A DNA stretch of 64,000 nucleotides. Origin: an uncultured Clostridia bacterium (GTDB lineage Bacteria > Bacillota > Clostridia > TANB77 > CAG-508). Shown one piece after another: positions 1 to 9,104 of this stretch (position 1 is its first letter; every line of letters begins with the position of its first letter). The notes under the pieces are model-generated. The model ran no database searches, had not been told where the DNA came from, and was given only the letters and a program-made list of their open reading frames with translations. Made by a program: the position numbers and the translations under genes. The stretch lies in assembly GCA_944386685.1 (NCBI GenBank), contig CALXCA010000006.1:17342-81341 (forward strand), in the 5' to 3' direction.

Positions 1-3
1 AGG

Positions 4-1023
4 TTAGGGTCTGTCCCCAATCGTTTTTTCTGCTAATCTTATTGCGTCTTCTTTAGTTTTTGTTACACAAATAAATCTGTTTGTATGGCAAAATGTTGCT
101 GTTTCAATTCCACTTATTTTTTGAAGTTCTTCATTTGTTAAACCTGCCCAACTTTCTGGAAATAATTTTCTTGATTCAAAGCTTCCTAATTCTTTTGGAA
201 CAGAATATATATCATATCCCCCTCTATTTGATGGAAATATGACAAACAATATATTTTTTGCTTTGTCATTATCTGTTTCTAATAAAAATTCTTTCCATGG
301 CATAAATCTATCTAAAATTAATATTTGATTTTCTGATCTTTCAATTGCTTCTAAAACTTTGGACTTTGCTTTAATTTTAGATACTGCACTTATTATAAAT
401 CTATCAAATATTGTAGATGCAAATTCTACAGCTTTTATAAAACATTCATCTTGGTTAGATGTTTCATCATCCCAGTTTGAATTATACATTGTAATTAAAT
501 TTGGTAATGTTATAATATCAAAATCAAATTGAGATAATTTAGCTAATTGTCCATTATCAACTGCATCTATATTTTGAACTAGTTTATTATCAATCATTTT
601 CCATATATCATCAATATTTTCTATATTTAAATTCTTTAAAAATTGTTTTCCAAATTGCTTCCAAACTAATCCAAAAGAAGAATATTTTATTCCATTTTCT
701 CTTTCTCCATTTCCTCCAGGTTGATGATGGTCAAATTTTCCATGTCCTACATCATATACAATTCCTTTTATATCTCCACTAATATTTGATGTTCTACATA
801 ATTTTAAATATTGTTTAGATTTTTCTAATACTATATCTCCAACTTGTATTAATGGTTCTTCTAAACTATAACTGCTTGCAAGTTTTAGTAAAAACACTGT
901 ACTAAACACTTCATCTGAATGAAATGTTCCATTATGTGTTATTAAATCCGCTTCTTCTACATTTTCTGTTATTACTATTTTTTTCTTTGGTAAATCTATT
1001 AATTTTTGTTCAATTTCTGTCAT
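4..1023 (-). CDS. MYG1-family metal-dependent hydrolase/exonuclease
   Basis: This 339-residue protein belongs to the MYG1 (UPF0160) family, DHH-like phosphohydrolases; the eukaryotic member is a 3'-5' RNA exonuclease, and the bacterial role is poorly defined. Visible signatures are THNGTFHSDEVFS near residue 29 (the family has THxGxFHxDE), YDVGHGKFDHHQPGG near residue 90 and SSFGLVWKQFG near residue 115; the His/Asp residues should bind metal. The length matches the family. The start has AAAGGAG eight bases upstream. The last codons (GDRP and stop) lie inside a copy of the GGGTCTGTCCCC dispersed repeat, so the native C-terminus may have been replaced. Family call is secure; substrate unknown. 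Confidence 0.9.
   Translation of the reverse strand: MTEIEQKLIDLPKKKIVITENVEEADLITHNGTFHSDEVFSTVFLLKLASSYSLEEPLIQVGDIVLEKSKQYLKLCRTSNISGDIKGIVYDVGHGKFDHHQPGGNGERENGIKYSSFGLVWKQFGKQFLKNLNIENIDDIWKMIDNKLVQNIDAVDNGQLAKLSQFDFDIITLPNLITMYNSNWDDETSNQDECFIKAVEFASTIFDRFIISAVSKIKAKSKVLEAIERSENQILILDRFMPWKEFLLETDNDKAKNILFVIFPSNRGGYDIYSVPKELGSFESRKLFPESWAGLTNEELQKISGIETATFCHTNRFICVTKTKEDAIRLAEKTIGDRP
7..18. repeat. GGGTCTGTCCCC dispersed repeat word
   Basis: A variant of the GGGGTCGGTCC word found at 1666-1710 and 60389-60677. It encodes the final residues of the MYG1-like gene; the stop codon at 4-6 follows directly. The window edge cuts off any further copies. Confidence 0.55.
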
Positions 1024-1036
1024 TAAAAATTCTCCT

Positions 1037-1204
1037 TTAGATATTCTTTTTTATTTCATTTATTAATTCCATAGTTTTTATAGTTTCATCATTTTGTTCT
1101 CCAAAAATTTTTAATCTAATATCATAAACTCTTTTAGCAATTTGTAGAGCTTCTTGTTTTTTTCCTAATTCTTTTAAAGTTTTAGAAATATTAAATATGT
1201 AACA
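1037..1204 (-). pseudogene. TPR-protein C-terminal remnant
   Basis: An open frame of about 55 codons, with no usable start and a stop at 1205-1207 upstream in frame, translates to tetratricopeptide-like sequence: LKELGKKQEALQIAKRVY, then IRLKIFGEQNDETIKTM, ending IKKNI. The pattern (LG..QEAL....RVY.IR...FG..ND.T) is that of kinesin-light-chain-type TPR repeats. It ends in a normal stop two bases before the Shine-Dalgarno sequence of the MYG1-like gene, so it is probably the tail of a deleted TPR gene once co-transcribed with it. The TPR assignment is by pattern only. Confidence 0.6.
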
Positions 1205-1245
1205 TTATATCATATGTAGATCTAATTTAAAAGAATTAAGCAAAA

Positions 1246-1492
1246 AAACAGCCATATAATTACAAAAATAATTATATGACTGCCCCATCCTTTTCATTTT
1301 AATCCATTTTTATAATATCACCAAATTCTAAAATAAAATGTAACTTATTTTATAAATTGTAAAAATAAATTAATATATATTATAACATGTAAAAATAAAT
1401 AGCCTACCATTTAACCAGATATTGCTTCGTGAATTTCTTTTTATAATTTATTCACATTCCCAAAATTATGAAAAGGATGGTACAGGCTGTTT
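1246..1492. mobile_element. MITE-like element with imperfect terminal inverted repeats
   Basis: Outer ends AAACAGCC (1246-1253) and GGCTGTTT (1485-1492) are inverted, followed inward by a second inverted pair CCATCCTTTTCAT (1285-1297) and ATGAAAAGGATGG (1468-1480). The left end carries an inserted palindrome, CATATAATTA/TAATTATATG (1253-1278), between the two matches. The 247-bp interior has no ORF. The arrangement resembles a non-autonomous insertion element. No target duplication is obvious and no matching transposase is in the window. Confidence 0.4.
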
Positions 1493-1537
1493 GATTCTTC
1501 CCATTTACCTTGCTAAATAGCTTTGCAAGCACCTATT

Positions 1538-1606
1538 TGTAAAATTTAAAATGTTGTTTGATATTATTCTTTCATATTGCTCTTATAAAATGTTTTAAAT
1601 TTTACA
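1538..1606. repeat. 14-bp inverted repeat in the 1.2-1.7 kb intergenic region
   Basis: TGTAAAATTTAAAA (1538-1551) and TTTTAAATTTTACA (1593-1606) are perfect inverted arms with a 41-base spacer. Nothing else in this part of the 530-bp gap looks coding. It could form a weak hairpin in either transcript; purpose unknown. Confidence 0.5.
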
Positions 1607-1623
1607 CTTTATTAGTTTATAAA

Positions 1624-1663
1624 AATATGTTATGAACATATAAAATGTCTAAAAAAGTCCGCT
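1624..1663 (-). repeat. Truncated copy of the dispersed three-hairpin element
   Basis: Read on the minus strand, AGCGGACTTTTTTAGACATT followed by TTATATGTTCATAACAT matches the first half of the element at 63942-64000 (AGCGGACTTTTTTAGGCATT, then TTATATGTTTATAACAT). The second half is missing, and the left end abuts a GGACCGACCCC word at 1666. Confidence 0.7.
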
Positions 1664-1665
1664 AA

Positions 1666-1730
1666 GGACCGACCCCAGCAAACACCCACAGCACAAAAAA
1701 GGACCGACCCTAATGAATCGACCCTAATGA
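1666..1730 (-). repeat. GGACCGACCC word cluster
   Basis: GGACCGACCCC (1666-1676), GGACCGACCC (1701-1710) and two CCCTAATGA words (1708-1716 and 1722-1730) lie between the previous repeat and the stop codon of the LCP gene. Same family as the array at 60389-60677, in the opposite orientation. Confidence 0.7.
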
Positions 1731-1733
1731 TAA

Positions 1734-2789
1734 TTATTTTTTTCCTGTTTTGTTTATAATTTCTTGACTAATTTGTTTTACAGTATCATCAACAGCATAG
1801 TCTGTTTGACCAAATACTTCTTGATGTAATTGTACTACATTACTTTCTAGTGTTACTGGAACTCCATACCATTTATCTAATGTTACTCCTTCTGTTTTAT
1901 ATGGCCATCCTTCACTATCTACAATTTCATAAGAAGCGATACTTGGTAATAATGATAATATTTCTGTTCCTGAAATATTTGTACTTATTCTAGGTAAAAT
2001 AGTATCAACTAAATTATTTAATTGACCAATACTTAGAGTTTTTGCTTTTGCAAGCATTGCTTCTATTACTGTTCTCATTCTTTCTGTTCTCTTATAATCT
2101 CCACCTGCTGTATATCTAACTCTAGAATATGCTACTGCTTGAACTCCATTTAAAACTTGTGGTCCTGTTCCACTAACAAATCCAGAATCTACTCCAGAAT
2201 TAGCTCTTGTATCTTTTACATAATCATTTAGTTGATACAATTCCTCTTCATTTTCAATATCTATTGTAATTCCACCCATTGCATCTACTGCAGCAATAAC
2301 TGCATCAAAATTAACAGTTACAAATTCAGATATATTTAAATCTAAATTTGTGTTTAAAGATTTTAATGTATTTTGAGCACCACCATATGCATATGCATGT
2401 GTTATTTTATCTAATATATTATCACCTTTTTCTTCTATTTGCATATATGTATCCCTATAAATAGAAATTAGTTTTATTTCCTTTGTTTTATTATTCAAAC
2501 TAGCAATAATTATACAATCACTTCTATTACCTAATCCATAATCATCTGCTCTACTGTCTATTCCTAATAAAGCTATATTTCTAAATCCAGATAATTCATC
2601 TTTTGTTTTATCATCTATTCCAATTGCTGTTTCATCAATTTTTTCCACATTAATTTTTCCTAATTTATTACTTATATATCCTACTGCTATTCCTGCTAAT
2701 ATTACTATTAGTACAATTAAAATTAATAATATCCTTAAAAATATTTTTAAAACTTTATTTTTTTTCTTTGTTTCAGTATGTTTTCCCAT
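1734..2789 (-). CDS. LytR-CpsA-Psr (LCP) glycan ligase
   Basis: LCP proteins move undecaprenyl-linked glycans onto peptidoglycan on the outer face of the membrane. After a Lys-rich cytoplasmic start there is one membrane segment (about residues 15-40), then the LCP domain: LLGIDSRADD with the NRSDCIIIASL strand, the SIYRDTYMQI basic motif, ITHAYAYGG, and SRVRYTAGGDYKRTERMR near residue 225, which carries the conserved Arg residues binding the lipid pyrophosphate. I chose the ATG at 2789 because AAAGGAGAG precedes it; an upstream in-frame start would place the ribosome site inside the gene. It is the last gene of glycan unit 1, consistent with wall attachment of that polymer. Confidence 0.92.
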   Translation of the reverse strand: MGKHTETKKKNKVLKIFLRILLILIVLIVILAGIAVGYISNKLGKINVEKIDETAIGIDDKTKDELSGFRNIALLGIDSRADDYGLGNRSDCIIIASLNNKTKEIKLISIYRDTYMQIEEKGDNILDKITHAYAYGGAQNTLKSLNTNLDLNISEFVTVNFDAVIAAVDAMGGITIDIENEEELYQLNDYVKDTRANSGVDSGFVSGTGPQVLNGVQAVAYSRVRYTAGGDYKRTERMRTVIEAMLAKAKTLSIGQLNNLVDTILPRISTNISGTEILSLLPSIASYEIVDSEGWPYKTEGVTLDKWYGVPVTLESNVVQLHQEVFGQTDYAVDDTVKQISQEIINKTGKK

Positions 2790-2888
2790 TTTCTCTCCTT
2801 TCAAAATTCACAAATTTTATAATTTAGTTTATATTTTATTATAATTTATTTACATATATTATCTTTTAATTTGCAATTTTTTATTTAT

Positions 2889-4022
2889 TTATTTTAATTC
2901 TGCTTTTACAAATTTTAAAGCTTCAGCAATTACTTTGTCCATGTCAAAATATTTATATTGTCCTAATCTTCCTCCAAATAATACTTTAGAATCATTATCT
3001 GCAAGTTCTTTATATTTTTCATATAAAGTATTATTTTTATCATTATTTATTGGATAATATGGTTCTTTTTCTTTGCTCCAAGCATCTGGATATTCTCTTG
3101 TAATAATTGTTTTTGTTAAAGCTTGTCCTTCTGCAATTTTTCCCAGACTTGCACCATATTCAAAATGTTTATGCTCAATAATTCTTGTATAAGGAACTTC
3201 ATATTCTGTATAATTTACAACTGCATTTCCTTGATAGTTTTCTTGTTCTAATATTTCTGTTTCAAATCTTAAGCTTCTATACTCTAATTCTCCAAATTGA
3301 TAATTATAATATTTATCAATTTGTCCTGTAAATACAATCTTTTCTGCAATATTTTCTAATTCTTTTCTATTTTCAAAGAAGTCACAATTTAATTTTACTT
3401 CTATTCCATCTAACATTTTTTCTATAATTGGTGTATAACCACCAATTGGTATACCTTGGTAAATATCATTAAAGTAATTATTATCATAAATAAATCTAAC
3501 AGGAAGTCTTTTAATAATAAAACTTGGAAGTTCTGTTGCTCTTTGCCCCCATTGTTTTTCTGTATAACCTTTAACTAATTTTTCATAAATTGTTTTTCCA
3601 ACTAAACTTATAGCTTGTTCTTCCAAATTTTTTGGTTCTGTTATTCCTGCTTCTTTTTTCTCTTCTTCTATTTTTGCTCTAGCTTCTTCTGGTGTAATTA
3701 CTCCCCATAATTTATTAAATGTATTCATATTAAAAGGCATATTATATAATTCGTTTTTATATCTTGCAACTGGTGAATTAGTGTAACGATTAAACTCTGC
3801 AAATTGATTAATATATTCCCATACTTCTTTATTACTTGTATGGAATATATGTGCACCATATTTGTGTACATTTATTCCATCAATTTTTTCAGTATAAATA
3901 TTTCCTGCTATATGGTTTCTTTTGTCTATTACTAGACATTTTTTTCCTCTTTTATTTGCTTCATATGCAAATATTGTTCCAAATAGTCCAGAACCTACAA
4001 TTAGATAATCGTATTTTTCCAT
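2889..4022 (-). CDS. glf: UDP-galactopyranose mutase
   Basis: Flavoenzyme that interconverts UDP-galactopyranose and UDP-galactofuranose, supplying Galf for surface glycan. The N-terminus has the FAD-binding Rossmann motif (YLIVGSGLFGTIFAYEA, then a VIDKR acidic end). Further family marks are HKYGAHIFHTSNKEVWEY near residue 55, the YTEKQWG segment near residue 155, LPVRFIYDNNYFNDIYQGIP near residue 175, and GGRLGQYKYFDMD near the C-terminus. Length (377) is typical. GGAG lies upstream of the ATG. It sits between the flippase and LCP genes, so unit 1 probably makes a galactofuranose-containing polymer. Confidence 0.96.
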   Translation of the reverse strand: MEKYDYLIVGSGLFGTIFAYEANKRGKKCLVIDKRNHIAGNIYTEKIDGINVHKYGAHIFHTSNKEVWEYINQFAEFNRYTNSPVARYKNELYNMPFNMNTFNKLWGVITPEEARAKIEEEKKEAGITEPKNLEEQAISLVGKTIYEKLVKGYTEKQWGQRATELPSFIIKRLPVRFIYDNNYFNDIYQGIPIGGYTPIIEKMLDGIEVKLNCDFFENRKELENIAEKIVFTGQIDKYYNYQFGELEYRSLRFETEILEQENYQGNAVVNYTEYEVPYTRIIEHKHFEYGASLGKIAEGQALTKTIITREYPDAWSKEKEPYYPINNDKNNTLYEKYKELADNDSKVLFGGRLGQYKYFDMDKVIAEALKFVKAELK

Positions 4023-4048
4023 ATAATATTTCTCCTTACTTTATTTCA

Positions 4049-5497
4049 TTATATATTATACTTTACTCTCAATTTTTGTATAAGTTTAATTATATTTTTT
4101 TCTTTTAAATCTATCATTTGTATTATAACAAAACCTGTTGCATATATTAATACTCCAATTATAACTTGAATTGTAACTAATAATGCATCATTTTCAATTA
4201 AATTATGTAATACTGATACTGCAAAAAACATTATGATTCCCAATACAAAGTATTTAAAATTATCTTTTAGATATTTAAATACAGGCAATTCTTTCCTAAC
4301 ATCCATTATTTGATATATCATAACACTAAATTCTGCTAAAATTGTTCCTATTACTGCGCCTAATGCTTGGTATTTAGGTATTAGCAATAAATTAAATACA
4401 ATATTTACAAGTGCACCAAGAGAAACTGAAATTATAAATGTTTTATCTTTCTCATTTGGAATTAAATATTGTGTTCTAATAACATTTGCTATAGCTACAA
4501 ATATTGTTGTAATAGCTAAATATTGAATTATAATACCAGCATCTTTAAATTCTTCTCCAAAAAATAGTGGTGCAAAAGGTTTTGCAATAGCCATTAATCC
4601 AAATGTGAATGCAACAGAAGAAATTATTGTAAATTCCATAGATTTTTCAATATATTGTTTACTTTTTTCTTTTTCACCATTTGCCAATAAATTAGAAATT
4701 TTAGGCAACATTACAGTTCCCAAAGCTGTAATTAATGCTGTTAAAATATTTACAATTTTCTCTGAATTCTCATATAGTCCTACTTGTTCCATCGTACTCA
4801 TATTACCAATCATTACTTTATCCATTATTTTATATAAACTAACAGCAATAACTGGTATAAATAAAATTAAGCATGGCTTTATATGTTTAAATATATCTTT
4901 TATAGAAATTTTTACAAATTTTACAGATTTTTTTACAAATGGCCATATCATTAATTGGCTAATTAATGTACCAATTGACATTATAAGTGTATATTTATAC
5001 AAATCATCTCTTGTTTTTACAAATATAAAAACACATATTACCGTTAATATTTTTATTATTGTATTTCTTGTAACTGTTAATTTAAATTTTTCTAATCCAA
5101 AGAAAAACCAATTTATGTCAAAAGCTGTTGATATTAAATATATAATCTGGATTATAGCAATGTTTAAGTTTTCTTTAATAAAAAATCTCAAATAGATTAT
5201 ATAGCAAAAAATCATTATTGCTGATGTAATTAATTGCATACAATATATACTAATAAATGTTTTAGATAATTTATCTTTATCATCTCTGACTTTTGCAACT
5301 TGTCTATTTCCATAATTGTTTAACCCTAGCATTGCAAATAATACAAAATAATATGCAACTGAATATGTATAAGAATAAATTCCAACACCTTCTGTTCCAA
5401 GTATTCTTGCAATATATGGAGCTGTAATTAATGGTAATATCATTACTAATATTTGATACATTATATTATATATAAAATTCTTTTTTACATTGCTCAT
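4049..5497 (-). CDS. Wzx-type polysaccharide flippase
   Basis: Integral membrane protein of the PST/MOP flippase family with about 14 hydrophobic segments, expected to flip undecaprenyl-linked repeat units. The opening (FIYNIMYQILVMILPLITAP, then YIARILG and a GIYSYTYS turn) and the LGLNNYGNRQVA segment are characteristic of RfbX/Wzx-like flippases. The ATG at 5497 starts MSNVKKNF; a TTG twelve bases upstream sits almost on top of the ribosome-binding sequence and is less likely. It is one of two flippases in the window, the other being at 20.1-21.6 kb. Confidence 0.9.
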   Translation of the reverse strand: MSNVKKNFIYNIMYQILVMILPLITAPYIARILGTEGVGIYSYTYSVAYYFVLFAMLGLNNYGNRQVAKVRDDKDKLSKTFISIYCMQLITSAIMIFCYIIYLRFFIKENLNIAIIQIIYLISTAFDINWFFFGLEKFKLTVTRNTIIKILTVICVFIFVKTRDDLYKYTLIMSIGTLISQLMIWPFVKKSVKFVKISIKDIFKHIKPCLILFIPVIAVSLYKIMDKVMIGNMSTMEQVGLYENSEKIVNILTALITALGTVMLPKISNLLANGEKEKSKQYIEKSMEFTIISSVAFTFGLMAIAKPFAPLFFGEEFKDAGIIIQYLAITTIFVAIANVIRTQYLIPNEKDKTFIISVSLGALVNIVFNLLLIPKYQALGAVIGTILAEFSVMIYQIMDVRKELPVFKYLKDNFKYFVLGIIMFFAVSVLHNLIENDALLVTIQVIIGVLIYATGFVIIQMIDLKEKNIIKLIQKLRVKYNI

Positions 5498-5533
5498 TTT
5501 AAAAATCAAGCCTTTCTATATTTGCTTCTTAAA

Positions 5534-6475
5534 TCACATGTCTTTATTAAAATATTTTTTTATTAAGTTTCTTTTATTTATATTATTCTTCCAAAGTTTG
5601 CCAAGTTCAAAATCATATTTATTAGGAGTAATTATTTCAAAACCATTGTCACTAGTAAATGTCATTTCTCCAAAATAAATTTTATTATCAATATAATATA
5701 AATCTACTCTTACATGGTCAAATTCTTTGCATAACTTTGTTGCAACTTCTTTCATCAATTGAAAGTCTTTTGGTTTTTTTATTTCTTTTTTGCTATTTTT
5801 AAATGTTATCTCAAAAGGTTGTAAATTCCAATCTAAATCATAAACATTTCTTTTATGATTATCAAATCTATCTACATCAACCCAAACAAAATAAGGCTTT
5901 CCATTAAAACATAAAAATTTATAATCATTTATTGAACTTCCCATATATTTTTCTATTATTATTTTCGGTTTTATATTTTTATATTGCATTTCATGTCCTT
6001 GGCAAGAGTAATTCCTTTTCAAGAAAAAATCATATTTATTTTTTAATTCTTTATAATTTATTTTAGTCTTATCTTCACATAGTGTTGTACTGCCAGAATC
6101 ATGATTACATTTTATTACAAATTTATCTGGTAATTTGTTAAAATCAATATCTTCAAATTTATCATATACTCCTAATAATGGTATTAAATATTCTTCCCCA
6201 ATTTCTTTTTTTATAAAGTCTCTAACTTTATATTTATCAGTTAAATCTGTTTTTTTAGTAGTTACATCATATATTTTTGAAACATTAACTTTTTCAGTCC
6301 AACTTTGTGGATTATCCCAATTTAATTTTCTATGAAATATTTTTTCATATTCTTTGTTTATTTCTTGCTCAATTTTTTTATAACTTTTCTTTCCTTTTAT
6401 ATTTAGTTTTAATAAATTATAATCACAAAGTAATTTATTCGGAATTAGTTTTTTTATTGTGCTTTTTATACTCAT
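5534..6475 (-). CDS. TupA-like ATP-grasp amidoligase
   Basis: A 313-residue protein of the ATP-grasp fold family (TupA/teichuronopeptide-like), found in glycan loci and thought to attach amino acids or amines to sugar acids. Key blocks are FHRKLNWDNPQSWTEKVN near residue 47, DKYKVRDF, PDKFVIKCNHDSGSTTLCED near residue 118, IIEKYMGSSINDYKFLCFNG near residue 173, and DHVRVDLYYIDNKIYFGEMTF near residue 252, which contains the Mg-ATP acidic residues. The neighbouring UDP-glucose dehydrogenase makes a uronic acid, a plausible acceptor (inference). The ribosome-binding sequence is weak. Confidence 0.85.
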   Translation of the reverse strand: MSIKSTIKKLIPNKLLCDYNLLKLNIKGKKSYKKIEQEINKEYEKIFHRKLNWDNPQSWTEKVNVSKIYDVTTKKTDLTDKYKVRDFIKKEIGEEYLIPLLGVYDKFEDIDFNKLPDKFVIKCNHDSGSTTLCEDKTKINYKELKNKYDFFLKRNYSCQGHEMQYKNIKPKIIIEKYMGSSINDYKFLCFNGKPYFVWVDVDRFDNHKRNVYDLDWNLQPFEITFKNSKKEIKKPKDFQLMKEVATKLCKEFDHVRVDLYYIDNKIYFGEMTFTSDNGFEIITPNKYDFELGKLWKNNINKRNLIKKYFNKDM

Positions 6476-6550
6476 CTTTAATCTTTATTCAGATATAAAA
6501 ATCTTACTTACCTTTCATATTATTAAATTTAATTGTGTTTTTTTAATATA

Positions 6551-7846
6551 TTATTTATTTCTTCCTATTGAATAATATTCTATATCTTTCATATCACTTA
6601 AATTGTATAAATTTCTACCATCATAAACAAGAGGTCTTTTCATTAATTTAGCATATTCTTCTGGCTTTACATTTTTTATTTGGTTCCATTCTGTAAATAT
6701 AAAACATATATCTGCTTGTTTTAATGCTTCTTGTGGTGTTTTTACATATTCTATTTCTGTTGGATATATTTTTTTATAATTATCTTCTCCAATTGGATCA
6801 TATGCTTTAATTTTAGCGCCTTCTTCTAATAATATTGCAATATTATCTAATGATGGAGCTTCTCTTAAATCATCTGTTCCTGGTTTAAAAGTTAAACCTA
6901 ATACAGCTACATTTATGTCTTTAAAAGTTTTAAATTTATTTCTTGCTTTTTTTAATAATATAAGTTTTTGATTTTTATTAACTTCTATAGCTGCTTTTAC
7001 TGTTTTTAATTCATATCCACCCTGTTGTGCCAAAAAATGTAGTGCTTTTGTATCTTTTGGAAAACAACTTCCTCCATAACCACATCCTGCTTTTAAGAAT
7101 TTGTCTCCTATTCTATTATCATAACTCATTCCCTTTGCAACATCTTCAACATTTGCTCCAACAACTTCACACAAATTTGCAATATCATTCATATAGCTTA
7201 TTTTTAATGCTAAAAAATCATTTGAAGCATATTTTATCATTTCTGCACTTCTTCTATTAGTAGAAACTATTGGTAAGTTAAAATTTTTATATAATTCTAA
7301 CATTTTTTCTTCAGCACATTTGCTTTCTGTTCCAATTACAATTCTAGATGCATGTAAAGTATCTCTTACAGCTGTTCCTTGTGCTAAAAATTCAGGATTA
7401 CTTGCAACTTCTATATTAACATTATGTTTTAAATTTTCTTTTATATATTGTTCAACTTCGTCATTTGTTCCTATTGGAACTGTTGATTTTACAACTACTA
7501 TACAATCTTTTTCTATTGATTCTGCAATTTGTTTTGCTACATTAAATACATAGTCTAAATTTGCAGAACCATCTTTTCTCTCAGGTGTTCCTACACCAAT
7601 AAATATAAAATCTGCATCTTTATATGCTTTTTTATAATCTGTTGTATAATCTAATCTACCTTCTTTATAATTTTTTTGCATTAATTCTTCTAAATCTTGT
7701 TCATATATTGGAGATATTCCATTCTTCATTTTATTAATTTTATTTTCATCAATGTCAACACAAATTACATTTTGTCCTTTTTCTGCAAAACATACACCTG
7801 CAACTAATCCTACATATCCTGTTCCTGCTACTGCTACTTTATACAT
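6551..7846 (-). CDS. ugd: UDP-glucose 6-dehydrogenase
   Basis: Oxidises UDP-glucose (or a related UDP-hexose) to the uronic acid with two NAD+. The protein has the N-terminal NAD motif VAGTGYVGLVAGVCFAEKG, the substrate Lys in MIKYASNDFLALKISYMNDI near residue 205, and the catalytic Cys in GCGYGGSCFPKD near residue 258. The C-terminal domain has GLTFKPGTDDLREAP. Length (431) is that of the family. AAAGGGA precedes the ATG. Together with glf it shows that unit 1 makes an acidic, Galf-containing polymer. UDP-GlcNAc or UDP-ManNAc specificity cannot be excluded from sequence alone. Confidence 0.95.
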   Translation of the reverse strand: MYKVAVAGTGYVGLVAGVCFAEKGQNVICVDIDENKINKMKNGISPIYEQDLEELMQKNYKEGRLDYTTDYKKAYKDADFIFIGVGTPERKDGSANLDYVFNVAKQIAESIEKDCIVVVKSTVPIGTNDEVEQYIKENLKHNVNIEVASNPEFLAQGTAVRDTLHASRIVIGTESKCAEEKMLELYKNFNLPIVSTNRRSAEMIKYASNDFLALKISYMNDIANLCEVVGANVEDVAKGMSYDNRIGDKFLKAGCGYGGSCFPKDTKALHFLAQQGGYELKTVKAAIEVNKNQKLILLKKARNKFKTFKDINVAVLGLTFKPGTDDLREAPSLDNIAILLEEGAKIKAYDPIGEDNYKKIYPTEIEYVKTPQEALKQADICFIFTEWNQIKNVKPEEYAKLMKRPLVYDGRNLYNLSDMKDIEYYSIGRNK

Positions 7847-7895
7847 TTTAAAAATTCCCTTTCTTTTATTATGTTAATTTAATATATTTAATTTC

Positions 7896-9056
7896 TTATT
7901 GTGCAAATATTTTATCATAAACAATTCTTATATTACTCATATTTTTTTCTGAAGAATAATTTTCTTTTGAAAATTCTCTACCTTTTTTTGCCATATCTTT
8001 TACTATATCTTTATTATTTATTGCAAATTTAATTTTTTCTTTTAAATCTTCAGAATCTCCAGATTTATACAATAAGCCTGTATTCATATTATTAATTAAT
8101 TCTGCTGTACCTGCTGTATCACTACCTATTACCAAACATCCACTTAACATTGCTTCTATAGTTATTCTACCAAATGCTTCAGATTTAGAACATGTAAATG
8201 ATATATCTGCTTCATCAAAAAATTGTTTTACATTTTTACTAAAACCTATATATTTTACATTTTCTTTTAATTCTAGTTTTTCTATTAATTCATTTAACTC
8301 TTTTTCATTTTGTGGAGTAGAATACCCTAGTAATGTTAAATGAAAATTATTTATATTTTCCTTTTTTAATAAATTAAGTGCATATAATAATTCTTTTTGA
8401 CCTTTTCCCTCTTGTATAGTTCCAGCTAAAACTAATTTTATATTATCATCTTTAAATATTTCTTTATCTTTATTATAAAATTTTAATACATCTATTCCAT
8501 TATATATCATATAAATATTATCATTTTTAATTAATTTGCTATACTTTTCATATACACTTTTTGATATTGTTATTATAGCAGTAGATTTTTCGATAAGTTT
8601 TAATGCTTTTTCTTTATGATAAAATTCAGCATTTTGGTCTTCTTCTAAAAATTCTCTTATATGCCAAATTATTTTTATATTATTTTTTAAGGCTGCTTTT
8701 GCACCTACATATGAATAAATTGAATTTATATGTATTAAATCTACTTTTTCTTCTTTCAAAATTTTTTCTATTTTTTTAATAGCCAATATATTTAAAAAGC
8801 TTTTTATATAAAATTTTATTCCTGTAACAATTTTTTCTTTAATATTATTGCTTCTTTTTACAACCCATGAATATGAATTAACACAATAATATTTTAAATT
8901 ATTTTCTTTTATATTTTTTACTATGTCTCCTTCTCCTGGTATTATAATTATTGGGTCATATTTTTTTGTATCTTTTAAGGATTTAGCAAGTGCTATCATA
9001 GATAAAGTTGCTCCAGATAATTTATTATCTGTTCCTATAAATGCAATTTTTTTCAT
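7896..9056 (-). CDS. Glycosyltransferase family 4 (GT-B)
   Basis: A 386-residue retaining GT-B enzyme. The N-terminal half begins KKIAFIGTDNKLSGATLSM, with an HINSIYSYVGAKAA helix; the C-terminal half has VLAGTIQEGKGQKELLYAL (nucleotide-sugar domain start near residue 210) and the E-x7-E region SKSEAFGRITIEAMLSGC near residue 298. It lies in unit 1 between the polymerase fusion and ugd, with short gaps on both sides. Donor and acceptor are not predictable. Confidence 0.9.
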   Translation of the reverse strand: MKKIAFIGTDNKLSGATLSMIALAKSLKDTKKYDPIIIIPGEGDIVKNIKENNLKYYCVNSYSWVVKRSNNIKEKIVTGIKFYIKSFLNILAIKKIEKILKEEKVDLIHINSIYSYVGAKAALKNNIKIIWHIREFLEEDQNAEFYHKEKALKLIEKSTAIITISKSVYEKYSKLIKNDNIYMIYNGIDVLKFYNKDKEIFKDDNIKLVLAGTIQEGKGQKELLYALNLLKKENINNFHLTLLGYSTPQNEKELNELIEKLELKENVKYIGFSKNVKQFFDEADISFTCSKSEAFGRITIEAMLSGCLVIGSDTAGTAELINNMNTGLLYKSGDSEDLKEKIKFAINNKDIVKDMAKKGREFSKENYSSEKNMSNIRIVYDKIFAQ

Positions 9057-9104
9057 TTTTTAATATCATCCTTCCTAGTCAATGAGTAAAAACACTTTTT
9101 AACC

